Below are positions 10,701-21,619 of a stretch of 64,000 bases of DNA, piece after piece. The notes under the pieces were generated by a model that ran no database searches, was not told the origin of the DNA, and saw only the letters and a program-made list of their open reading frames with translations. The first letter of the stretch is position 1. Each line of letters begins with the position of its first letter. The stretch is from Synchiropus splendidus (taxonomy: Eukaryota > Chordata > Actinopteri > Syngnathiformes > Callionymidae): NCBI RefSeq assembly GCF_027744825.2, contig NC_071345.1:14013501-14077500 (forward strand). Direction: 5' to 3'. The translations under genes and the position numbers were made by a program.

Positions 10701-13700
10701 CAGCGATCAACTCCAGAGACAAGACGTTCTTTTTATGTTGGGAGCGGCATCACTTTCTTTATCATTTTTCTTTTCAAGAACTTCTCCAGAGTTGGTAACT
10801 ATCAGGGATTTGCAGCTGGCAGGTCAATTCAGTGACTCACTACTGCCTCCATAGGTGGCGAGTGTATTCAAACTGAGCGTCTCATGACCCAAAGGTGTCG
10901 ACCAAAAAAGTTTGAGTGGCCCTCGAGGAGGTGCTCTCAGGAACAACATATCATTTCTTTTGAAGCACCAAGATACAAATCCGAAAAGGTTTTTGTTTAC
11001 ATTGTTGATTTTAGATTTCGTTCCATTGGATCGAGTCGTGCATCTTTCCGTGAGCAGAGCCACTCTTCCAACTGATCAGCTGCAGTGGGCCTCACCATTT
11101 GTGCTGTGGCTTGGACCTGGCAAACATTACACTGAGATTTCACGTCATTTAACAGAGTCTTTCAATGTCATGTGAGATAGTTTGAAGACTAGAAACAAGG
11201 GTGGTTGTTTGATGTATTCACCTTCGTCTCCCTCACACACACGGTCTACATCTGAAGTTCACTGGAACAGAGTCCAGAGTCTGAGCTCCAGTGATATTTG
11301 CTTGATGGAAACGACTGTGTGTGGGAACAACAGCTCAAACGGATGTAGAAATCGAGCGCTGCAGTCCACAAAGCTCATCAGCTCTTCCACATGTGAGCAA
11401 GCAGCCGGACATCACTGCAGGAGTTCTACTGTCTGGATCGCAGTGTAAACCTCATCAGATCAGTCAAACCTGGGTCATAGAGACGGCACAAGCCGCCACG
11501 TGTCAGACGACTCTGCTCTGTCCTCAGCTGCTACGCCGCGCTGAACCCAACGTTCAGCACTTTGAATGATAGATTTTTATAGATTTGATGGATTGGTTGT
11601 TGACGCCCCACATGCCAGACAGTTATCGTTTAACTTCACCAACAGTTTCAGATCAGCACAAGAACTTCTCCCCCAGTCTACTGTTCAATTGCATTGTGTA
11701 TTAAACGTGTTGTAATTCCTCCTACTTACTGCATTTGTAGCGAAGGTTGAGCTTCTTGGCATCTCCTGGACTCATTTCCCCACTTTGGCCGATCACGGCT
11801 TGGTACTTGGGGTCTTTGGTGCGGATTGTAAAACCGCTTCCATTACTGAACTCATATCGTCCAAAATGCGTCACAGACCTGTAGTCGTACGGGAATCCTT
11901 GGGTGCTGCTGTCATTCACTATATTGAACATCTCTGACTTTCCTGAAAGACATTTTGAAATGCATGTTACTCACCAGGCCATGAAGAAGCATCACTTATT
12001 TCTTTGGTTACATTTCTGTAGAGAATCAACTGTGCTGGGACCAGAAGCCTTGAGGCTGGCATGCTTTGGATTCAGGATATAAAGTGGCACTTAAAGGACC
12101 ATCAAGCTCTTTTGAGGCACAAATACGTTGTGAACTACACATTTGCTTTTTTTTCCTTATATTTCATGAGCAGAGCAAGTGCTTCTCAGAAAACCCCTGT
12201 CTCTCTTCTCTGCCCTTTAAATCAATTTTCAATCATTCTTCTTTAGGAGAAAAGTTGAACCTTCTTGGATGTTTTCGTGAACAATGGTGATAAAATCATC
12301 TCTGTCAGGTCGGACGTGTTCGGGGTAGAAGCCAAGAGTGCGGAGGAAGTGTTCTTCGACAGTGTTGATGAAACTGCAGTATCGACTGAGGGAGATATTG
12401 TGTCCTTTTTCCAAGTTCTGTTGTCCTACGGATGAGGAGCACCTGTGGAGGAAACAAATAAGTTTGACTTTAAAAAGACGTCATCCTTGATTCTTTTCTG
12501 GATATTTATCTCAGCTTTGTAATGACAATAACTAAACCCCTAAAATTGAATGTACAGTTTTAGCCTCATACAGAGTCTCAGATTCTATTTCACAATAGTC
12601 GCTTTTTTTGAATACATTTTTCTATAAAGCATTTTAAAAATAGATATTTCACATACAGTACAATACTTTCCTTCACAATCTTGGTTTGAGCCATTTTCTC
12701 ACTCACCATGTACCCTTTCTAAGTAACTGTTACTGTTACTAATTCGTTTTTATGAATAATTTTAAGTTAAATTTCATCCTTTCTTCTTCTTTTTTCTTTC
12801 TCACTGATGTGGCATGTTAGCAACGTCTCTCTGGTTTAAACTGATCAAGAATATCAGTCATTGAAATATTCCACACGTCTTACACAAACCTGTTGGTCTA
12901 TACTCCGACATGTCGTCTCAGTCAGGTTTGAATGCTACATTTCAACACTGCAACACTCACAAGGTGCTCAGGCGCCATCATGTATCATCGACTCAGGCAG
13001 AAGGGAACGTATGGATAAACATGGCTCTTCCTCACTTCACTCTATGTTCAGGTGACGCTCCACCTGGCTAACACTGCAGATAACGCTCACAACATGGAAG
13101 ACCAGGAGACAATCCCTCATTTCTCAATTTTAGGTTTCTCTTTTTCAGCATCAATTCCATCATTTTTACTTTTCCTCTGGGATTTTTATTTTTTTCAAAT
13201 TTTTGATCTTGCCAAGGATCAATTGATTTTTTTATAATATATGTCTGGTGGACTGGATTCCTTTTCTAATATGTTTTTTTTTACATTTTTAACACATTAA
13301 AATTGTTTTATTTATACATGTTGAATGTTTGTTTTTTCCATAATTTCATAAAGACTTTTCCCAGCAGATACTGACACAGTGAAGAGGAACTTACTGTCGG
13401 TCTTGGTGTTGGACGTGAATGAAATAGTCCTGCATCTCTCGGACAGTGAAGTCAATGCATGACTTCAGCCTGAACTGATCCAGTGCTCTCAGGACGATTC
13501 CCTTCACATTCAGGTCTTGTTAAAAAATACAGATCATGTATCAAAGCGTTATATTGGTTATTGAAGCAGAAGATTATGATGGTTTACCTAGGTCTCTATG
13601 AAGAGTGTATGGAACTGGTAAATCCCACAGTGAAGATGCTGATGAAGGCACAAGGAACAGCAGCCAAAAACACAGGCCCTTCATCCTGTCCAGTCTGTGA

Positions 13701-14333
13701 AACAATGAAACAAGTTCATGTCAGAAAGACAAACAGAAGTTTCTCACCTGACCTGCATCTATGTACCAAACCTTGTACCTTGAAGCCAAATGTTCCTGTT
13801 GGCCAGTCCAGTAGCATCTGTTTCTCTGGTCAACTGCTGCCTTTTATATGAGCGTCGAAAGTACACATTCAATTAAAATAAAAGAACAGGAAAACCAGGT
13901 TTGGCTGGACGACTAATGAATGGCATCTTCAGAACAAACTAATGAAGCGATGCAACAAATCCCTTGGCGCTCTTCACGCCATGCTTCAGATTGTGCTGGC
14001 AATATCTGACTTCACTGAAAGCTGGTTGTCTTTGGCATCAACAGCTGCATTGCTCTGTGTTTGATTGACTCGTCTCTTGTGTGTCATGTACTTTGATCCA
14101 CCTGTGTAACCTGTGTTGACTGGGACCACTGAGCCTTTTCAGAGATGCTGTTCTCCTGTTGGGGTCTTCTGCTTGCAAGCTATACACATACAGTTACGGA
14201 CGTCTGATATTGACATTTTGCCGACAGCGTCAGTATTGTGCCGAAAGTTCAAACTCCGATATGTTGATGTGTGAAGGTGTTTCCTTGATACATCCTCAGC
14301 CACGTCTGCTGCCGTGGAACACCTTTCCCTCCT

Positions 14334-14372
14334 TTATTGTGATGCCTCACTGAACGTGATCCACAAATAAAC
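14334..14372 (+). repeat. Short duplicated segment, copy 1
   Basis: TTGTGATGCCTCACTGAACG and the following bases up to AATAAACA recur at 15382-15420. Both end in a similar ATAAACA word. It may be the end of an unrecognised repeat or of a lost gene. Confidence 0.35.
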
Positions 14373-14698
14373 AGCTTCTGTTTGAATCACAGTTCAATGG
14401 TAAAAGAATATTTGCCACAAGAAGCCACATTTTTCAATTTGAATGAATGTGGTATATTAGTGGATCCAATGATGGACCCATACATACATTTAAGCAACAC
14501 AATGTTGTTTATTCTGCATCAGTTTGACAATAGCACAATAGATCACGATGGTGGCTTTATTCAAGTTTTTATATCACCTTATTAAAACTAAAGCTCTGTT
14601 GATGTCTTGAAAATATTTGTGTAAGAATTTCAATTTTATAAGAATTTCAAATACATTCAGAGTAGTGGAAACCCTGGCCATTGTGTAGTGAAAAACAT

Positions 14699-14744
14699 CC
14701 CTGAACAAAAGCAAACAGAAGCTTTTGTTTGCTTTTGTTCAGGG
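14699..14744. repeat. Perfect palindrome, 18-base arms, 10-base loop
   Basis: Left arm 14699-14716 (CCCTGAACAAAAGCAAAC) is the exact reverse complement of 14727-14744. It can form a stable hairpin or cruciform. A (TTG)n run follows at about 14757-14776. No gene is attached to it. Confidence 0.8.
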
Positions 14745-16079
14745 ATTCCTCCATGTTTGTTGTTGTTGTTGTTGTTACCATCCGAGCTGCGACGTGTCTT
14801 GTGCATCAGTGGGATCAGTGGACCAGGAACTCCCGCACTTATATATAACTTATATAATATATAATGAGAATAATTTTCCCCCTCACAATCACAATTCCCC
14901 CTTTTTATCCCAAATGAATACAATTATGAATTAAAAAGAATATTGCTACAGTTAAATGATGAACACTACTGATTATGAGATTAAATGTATGATAATATTT
15001 GTGATTAAGTGGTAAGAATAAATGTTTGTAAAATATAAAGGTAAATATGAACATGTGGATAAATGCGAGTAAATATAAAAGTAAAACTTCTCAGAATAAC
15101 ATCCGGAGAACCAAGCCCATTGGGGTTGAATCTAAATCATCACACAAGAGAAGTAACCGAAACACATAGAATCATTTAAATGACAGCTGCGGACCTTTTA
15201 AACCAAAATAGTAGGAAGATATTGAAGCCAACCTCAACTGGCAGAATGACATCTTCAACCTGGGGAATGTTGAGTGAGATATGGATGGGTCAAGAGCTGG
15301 TCCTCCAGCTCCAGGTGGATGAGGCTGTTTGGACTCTTCCAGGGCACCATTGGTGTCTGGGGCCATCGACTTTCACTCCTTCATTGTGATGCCTCACTGA
15401 ACGTGATTCACACATAAACATTTTCTGAAAAAGAACATGAATTTCATTTCATATTTAGGAAAAACAACACATTTATTGATAACATTTACAACATTGGTTC
15501 CTGTGTCATTATCCTGACAACTGCCATTACAACCAGGATGGATGTGATTTAACAACAACAGAACATTGTCCTTGGAACTTAGGTATTCAAAGTCCAAACA
15601 AAACAAAACAAAAACAAGCGAGACAAATGAACAATACAAAAGAAAAGAAAACGTGTGCAGGTACAGACAGTGAATCCGGAGCCAGTGACATAGGCTGGTA
15701 TGGTCATTAAAATGATGAACTGCTCCATGTGTCTCACTACTGTAAAAGCAATAGATGCTGTGGAGGAAAAAGAGACAGTAAAACATAGAAAAATACTGTG
15801 AACATGTCTGTTTTTTTTAAGGGCAACACATGATTGAAACAATTGTGTATTGTATAGTTGTGTTATATATTGTATCAAACACAGACACAACTGTAATGTA
15901 ACCAAAAGTAATCATTTATTTATTTCTTCTCAATTTCTTGTCAAAGACTATTATTGACTCTAAGTCACGCTCTTGATGCAATGGAAATGTTGTGGATCGA
16001 GCTGCATCGATTGATCGGCGCCGACGTGGGCATTTATGACGACAAATAGAAGACGTCCTATTCAAGATTTATTCATTTA

Positions 16080-16187
16080 CTTTAAGAAGATGCTATTTAT
16101 ATTTATACTGGATGAGAAATGTTATTACTCTACTACAGTGTAAAAATGACAGAAGAAAGCCAGCATTTCTCCAGAATCTCTGGCTGC
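16080..16187 (+). repeat. Left inverted repeat of the 4-kb unit
   Basis: Pairs with 19976-20095. The best stretch is the one containing GCCAGCATTTCTCCAGAATC. A few small indels separate the arms. Confidence 0.7.
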
Positions 16188-18384
16188 TTGTGATGCTGCA
16201 GCCCAGCCTGCAGAGTAGACCTGCAGCTGCAGACATGAGAGCCAGCCAGCCACGATGGCGGTGGTTTGGCTTCTCCGTCCAGGAAGATGACAAGTGAATT
16301 GCAGCGTGTGCACCCATGGACTCAGAGGCAGCATTAAAACAAGACACTTGGCCTCAAATCACAGCACCGAACTCAAGCTCTACCAAGAGGCAAACAAACA
16401 AATGCTAACTGGAGCAAACCGCAGGAGACACCAATGCTCATGGAGTTTATTGTTTTGGACGAGCAGCCGAGTTCTGTTGCTGAAGACTGGAGCAGCAAAT
16501 AGCAGACCAGGAGCCCAGATACTCATTCCCTGGACATGCAGGCGATGAAAAGACGAAAAGTCCGTCTGGTAATATGGCAACATTCCGCTACTGAACAAGT
16601 GATGAGGGAAGTTCACAACTGTGGGTGTGATCTGTGCATTGAATAGGGAATAAAAGTCATTTATTTTATATTAAACACTTTGCCAGGACAGGCAAAATGG
16701 AAAAATAAAATGAAGTGATGTAGAGCTGTTTGACAGGTGAGTTCAGTGATGAGCCTCGGGGCAGCTGACTGTCGTGCAATTGTCACATGTCTCAGGCAAA
16801 TGGAGCTTGTGTCACGCGCTCATACCACACTCCCTGTTGGCATCTGCTTTCAAATGACGCCCACAACTTGAAACACAGCTTCAAAACAACAACAAAAGCA
16901 CCTTCACATTCTGATTCAATTCTTGCTGCGGTTCAAGGAAACGTATCATTGAAAGGAGCCTGTTCATTATGAAATGTTTGATACAAGTAACTACCGAATG
17001 TTTAGTTCAGTCTCCACTAATACACTGTAAAATCCTCCTGATGTTGTGTGTGTGTAGAAGTCAGAGCACAGACGCATCACACATCCCTGTGTTGTCGACA
17101 TGACAAGCTCACTTTGAGTTTGAGTTGAGTTTTTTTGTCGTCCCTCAATCTGCCATTATCCCATCCTCACTCCCATGGTGTTCTATAGTGACGTTGGGAA
17201 AGTGGACTTTTGCTCCCACACTGACAGACCAGGGCAGCCCTCAGTGCTGCAGGTTGACGCATGGGCTATTTGCTGTTTATAAGCCCTGATGTGGCTCTCC
17301 TCCTTCAGTCGCCGGGACTGACACGCACGGCCTTGTGAGGGCCTCTGAACATAGCCACACAAGTTCTGTGTCGGACAGGTTTTTATGTCAAAATCAGAGT
17401 TTCAGTCACTGGATGTGCAACTATTTCAACATGGTGGATGAAGTCAGTCATTGCTATGATTGCTAAACAAAATGTTAGCAGATGAAACAAACCCTTAGTT
17501 CAGAGGTCAGCTGTTTTTATTCATTCATTTTTAACATCTTTACACTAAACAGATGGGAAAACATCCTGAGACTCAGAGTAGATATTTCGAGCGCAGCCAA
17601 AACAAGACCTTATGATTTATTTATGATTCATTTTTTTAACTCATTTTCAGGTAGCCTGCAGTTTTGTTTCCTTGGGTGTGTTGAATATGCTCCTACAGTC
17701 ATTGTGGAACTATGTTTGTTATCTTGGCTCAGTATGTAGTGAAAACATTTTGCTGCCAAATGCTCAGAACAACACATGCTAACAGTCATTTTCTGTTATG
17801 CAATCTGAGTCACAAAAGTTTTAAGATGTATTATTCTGAGACCCAGAGCAGGGCCACTGGGCAACATTCCGCTACTGAACAAGTGATGAGGGAAGTTCAC
17901 ATTGTGGGTTTGCTCTGCTCGTTGAAAGTGGAATAAAAGTAATTTATTCTATATGAAACACTTTGCCAGAACAGGGAAAAAATGAAGTTAAAAAGTGATG
18001 TAGAGCTGTGAGTTCAGTGATGAGCAGCCGACTGACACGCAGTTGTCACATGTCTCAGGCAAATGGAGCTTGTGTCACACGTTCAAGTGTTGTGGATTTT
18101 CCTGACCACAATAAAGATCTTGGAGAGAGAATTGTCTTCAAGAATATTTATTGACTAATCTTTGCTAAGAGAGTGAGAATACAAGTTCAGTATGAAGTTG
18201 ACACTTTCACTGAGGAATTCTCAGCAAAAAAACACTTTCATCACTGGACTGGACACAACAACATTGAAGAGAACAAACCAGAATGTAGCGACAACTTTGA
18301 GCATCCGTGAGAAGCTCAGGTGGAATGTTGTCGTCCGGCGGGACGTTGTTTAGAGGAGGTGGTGGAGTGTCCCTCAGTTGACAC

Positions 18385-18600
18385 TCATTTGGCGTTGAAC
18401 ACGACTTTGCAGTGGGATGCGTGCACCCAAGTGGCCCTTGGGTCTTTGATCGGCCTATGTGTGATGAGCAGGACTTGGACGGGCCCCAACCAGTGCTGAT
18501 GTCGCCAAGATTTGGACCAGAAGTTCCTGATCAGCAAGAGGTCACCAGGACCGATGTCGTGCAGAGGAGTGTCGGCTGACAGTGGGAGAGCGTCAGCCAC
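18385..18600 (-). pseudogene. Retroviral-type integrase C-terminal fragment, copy 2
   Basis: Nearly the same 71 residues as 2078-2293, ending WVHASHCKVVFNAK. A remnant without the integrase catalytic core. Confidence 0.6.
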
Positions 18601-19975
18601 CTGCCGTATCGATTGGCGGCCTCTGAGGTATCATTCCAATGTTGGGTGGTGCTGTGAATAAGATAAAGGTTAGAACACATGCACAAGCTCCTCCTCGTGT
18701 ACACAAGCACAAGAGGGAGACATGAACTATGGCAGAGGCTGGTGAAGGAGCGAGTCTTGCCCTGTGGGGTCAGAGTGTGACCCAGGCTTGTTTTCACTGA
18801 GACAGTGCACCTGAGAGGTGAAAGGAAGACGGCACACTTTCAACTGTGCAGAGAGGAAAATAGAAGGATCATCACGCTCAGGTTCCCCATCAGACACCTG
18901 CATACACATCTTAACAAAAGGACCCAAAGCCTTCAGAGATTCAGACTTTGGCTTGGAAATGGACCGATGAGGTGCAGCATACAGGGAGGTGAAGACAGGA
19001 AGTTGTTCAGGAGTCAACATGCAGTGCTGCAGTGCACCGGTGCTCATCAAAGAAGAGGTCAGTCAAACACATGGCGTCATTGAGATCCTTGTAAAAGTCA
19101 GTTCCCTCCTGTCTGTCAGGTCCAGAGGTCACATGTGCAGCACAGTGCAGTCTGTCAGGAGTCATCACATCTGACTCGTCACCCAGATGTGGCTGAGCTG
19201 CTCTGTGTGGGCAGCCATTTTGTAATAAACCCACCACATTTTGATGCAGGCCAAACTCCCCGCATCGCTGACCCCCTCTATCAATCGCTCACATACCCAC
19301 TGCTTACCTGTAATACAGAACAAACACAGACCAGGTCAAGTTGTCGTCCACGCTCGGTGCAACCACTTTGCTGACATTTATTTATCTGGCAAGGGATTGG
19401 CTCAAAGCGACCCACACTGTCGCCTCCCCCCTGTGGCGGACCTGTACACTTGCACCTCCCTGCCTTGTCCCTGCAAGTTCCCCAGACCCACAATACTGCT
19501 GTTCTTGCTGAAATCAAGTACATACGCATAAACCGCAATAAACAAAAAACACTTTAAACAATGAGTATCTTCACACTATGACCCACAGTTCCCAGGGATT
19601 GTCGCTTTTCCAGTTGGCAGTCAATGCTCTGAGATTTTCAGAACCTGGAATGGTGACCTTATTGGCGATGAGAGCGAACCCTTCTGATTTCAGATGGTGG
19701 TTTCAAAGGTTGTGTAAATCGGCCGCTGTTGGACGCCAGGCCCTGCAAAATGCCATGACAGTGTCCACGTTCTGGAGAAGGCCACTCCTTGACTGCTTCA
19801 TGCATTTCTGCACCCGTTTGGCAGAGCATCTGGACAGGTCTGTTTTGACAGGTCGGTGTTGCTCTGCCCTTGAGCTTGTCTCCACCCTGCAGGGACGTCT
19901 TGTTGGGGAGGGGTAGGAGGAGGTCATTGAATTGGGGGTAGGACAGCAATGGGTGGTGTCTTTAGTCTGGAGCGA

Positions 19976-20095
19976 GCAGCGAGAGATTCTGGAGAAATGC
20001 TGGCTTTGTTCTGTCATTTTTACATTATAGTGGGAACTTTTAAAGAGTAATAACATTTCGCATCAAGTTCAAATATAAATAACATCTTCTTAAAG
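19976..20095 (-). repeat. Right inverted repeat of the 4-kb unit
   Basis: Reverse-complement partner of 16080-16187. It ends in CATCTTCTTAAAG at 20095, after which gypsy gag homology begins within about 15 bases. Confidence 0.7.
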
Positions 20096-20110
20096 CTCCC
20101 GTTTGCACCA

Positions 20111-21617
20111 TTGGCTCCCTTCCTTCCCTTACCTGGCGAACCGCTGGTACTGTGGCCCTGCTGGTTCGACTCATTTCAGATGTGTATCGAGGCTATTGGG
20201 CTAGCAGATGCTAGCGATTCACAGCTACGAGCGATGCTAATCCACAGCCTAGGCAGCGAAGGACAGTGGATTTTCGGAACTCTCGCACCGAACCCGCACC
20301 GAAGTTTGATAACTGAAGTTTGATAACCTTGCTGTCCGGACATTTTGCTGCTCCACGTCAGTGCAAACAGGGACCGGGTGAGTCCGTTCATCACTATGTT
20401 GTGTAAATGCGAGACTTTGGAGGAAGAAATGATTTGGGATCAACTGGCGGAACACATGACGAACCCCCAGCTGCGGGAAAAGCTGTTTACGTCATCAGAT
20501 GACTTGACACTAGCTCGAATCGGCTGCTCGGTTGACGTCTCAGCTGACAGCTTCGGACTCATTTTCCCCTCTCACACCTGCGCTGGCTCAAACTGTCGCC
20601 CCAAACAACTCTGTCCCCGAGCGTTCTCCTCCCGACGAGTTCGAGGTGAACGTTGCGGGAGGCCACGGCGCCACAACACGCCGGCAAATGCGCAAACTGC
20701 GGCCCACCGTCTCATTCCACACGAGCACCCGGCTGCTCGGCCACGGGGCAGCGGTGCCAAAGCTGCGGTAGGCTGAACCATTTTTCAAGAGTGTGCCGCT
20801 CTCCGCCAGCCACTGATAAACCACCAACCATCCACTCAGTGAGCTCCACCACCAAGTCATTCAAGTGGTGCACTGTGGAGCTGGTTGGTGTCAGCTTATC
20901 ACTACATCTGGACACTGCGGCTTCTCGATCAAGTATAACCTCGGCACCACCATACTGACTGTGGCCGCGCCCTCTGTGCACCGCTGGCCATCCCTGTTTG
21001 CAGGAATAGGTTGCATCACAGCTTTCGACCTCCAGCTGCTCATCGACCCAAAGATGGCCCGTGTCATCCAGCCTCTGCGACGGCTGCCTCTCGCCCTGCA
21101 CGATGACGTCACGGTTGAGCTTAACAAGCTTTTGGACGCTGGCATCATTGAGCGGGTGGACGCTTCTCCGTGGGTCTCCAACCTGGTCATTGCGAAGAAG
21201 AGGATGGGTGGTTTGCTGCCCTGCAACGACCTCAGACAGGTAAACAAGGCAGTTATTCCCGATAAATATCCGCTGCCCACAATGGGGGAGCTCTCAGCCA
21301 GGTTTTATGGTTCCACGGTCTTCTCTAAACTTGACCTCCGGCAGGGCTACCTGCAAGTCCCTCTTCACCCAGAGAGCCGCAACCTCACTGCCTTCGTGAC
21401 CCACATGGGGGTTTTTAGGTACACTCGCATGCCCTTTGGCCTCAGCTCTGCTCCCAGCTGTTTCCAAAAAATCATGACCACCATCTTCACTGGCATCCCC
21501 GGGGTGGTCACGTACCTGGATGATATAGTGGTGCAACGTCCGACCGCTTCACCAAGGTTCTCAATGTGATCGCTCGCCACAACATCACGCTGAACGGGGG
21601 GAAGTGCATCTTCTAAC
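20111..21617 (+). mobile_element. Ty3/gypsy retrotransposon gag-pol fragment
   Basis: Gag remnants come first: PFLPLPGEP with W-F-D-S-F at 20111-20323, then EEEMIWDQLAEHMTNPQLRE in another frame at about 20420-20480. A double zinc-knuckle region follows at about 20690-20800 (CANCG, then CQSCGRLNHFSRVC). The protease is degenerate (LHLDTAAS instead of D-T/S-G). Reverse transcriptase occupies about 21050-21540 with LDAGIIERVDASPWVSNLV, LRQVNKAVIPDKYPLP, FSKLDLRQGYLQV, MPFGLSSAP and the catalytic YLDD. The frame breaks after YLDDIVV, and no RNase H or integrase follows. Frameshifts between gag and pol mark it as dead. No LTRs were recognised. Confidence 0.85.
20865..21569 (+). pseudogene. Reverse transcriptase domain of the gypsy fragment
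   Basis: A 234-residue open frame. The first 50 residues are out of frame with the element; from about residue 62 it follows the Ty3/gypsy RT fingers and palm through to YLDD, then ends in unrelated residues. It copies RNA to DNA in intact elements; here the thumb and RNase H are missing. Confidence 0.8.
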
Positions 21618-21619
21618 GC

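Larger units (their letters stand above)
5143..13684 (-). pseudogene. Meprin-like astacin gene, catalytically dead and frameshifted
   Basis: Exons, minus strand: 13588-13684, 13395-13515, 12261-12442, 11730-11942, 9642-9803, 9232-9546, 8623-9054, 8299-8461, 8107-8212, 7940-7990. Possible short exons of 33 bases lie at 7079-7111 and 5495-5527, with a terminal exon at 5143-5224 (hydrophobic tail PILILLSAVLLWIA). The first exon joins a signal peptide directly to the start of the astacin domain, so the propeptide exons are missing. The zinc motif HExxHxxGFxHE of the plus-strand paralogue reads E-H-F-L-R-T-L-G-F-Y-P-E: three His and the Glu are gone. The Met-turn SVMHY is SVTHF. MAM and MATH exons nearly match 60862-62448. 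Exon 8299-8461 has a 2-base deletion near its 3' end; the shifted frame meets TGA at 8122-8124, giving about 591 residues without tail. Cysteines of the domain are kept, so a secreted pseudoprotease remains possible. Confidence 0.75.
13700..16079. other. Intergenic region, no gene recognised
   Basis: Upstream flank of the decayed meprin-like gene. It holds the palindrome at 14699-14744, the duplicated segments at 14334 and 15382, and AT-rich sequence. Open frames here have no recognisable domain. Confidence 0.5.
16080..20095. mobile_element. Retrovirus-like repeat, copy 2, in a 4-kb unit with inverted termini
   Basis: The unit is bounded by imperfect inverted repeats, 16080-16187 and 19976-20095; both outer ends read CTTTAAGAAGATG inward. 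Bases 16279-19163 match copy 1 (1-2859). 19163-19858 is unique to this copy, and 19859-19950 matches 3474-3568. It includes the minus-strand integrase fragment at 18385-18600. No clear target-site duplication is seen next to the termini. The inverted ends are odd for an LTR element and could come from two repeat pieces in opposite orientation. A Ty3/gypsy fragment begins directly beyond the right end. Confidence 0.6.
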
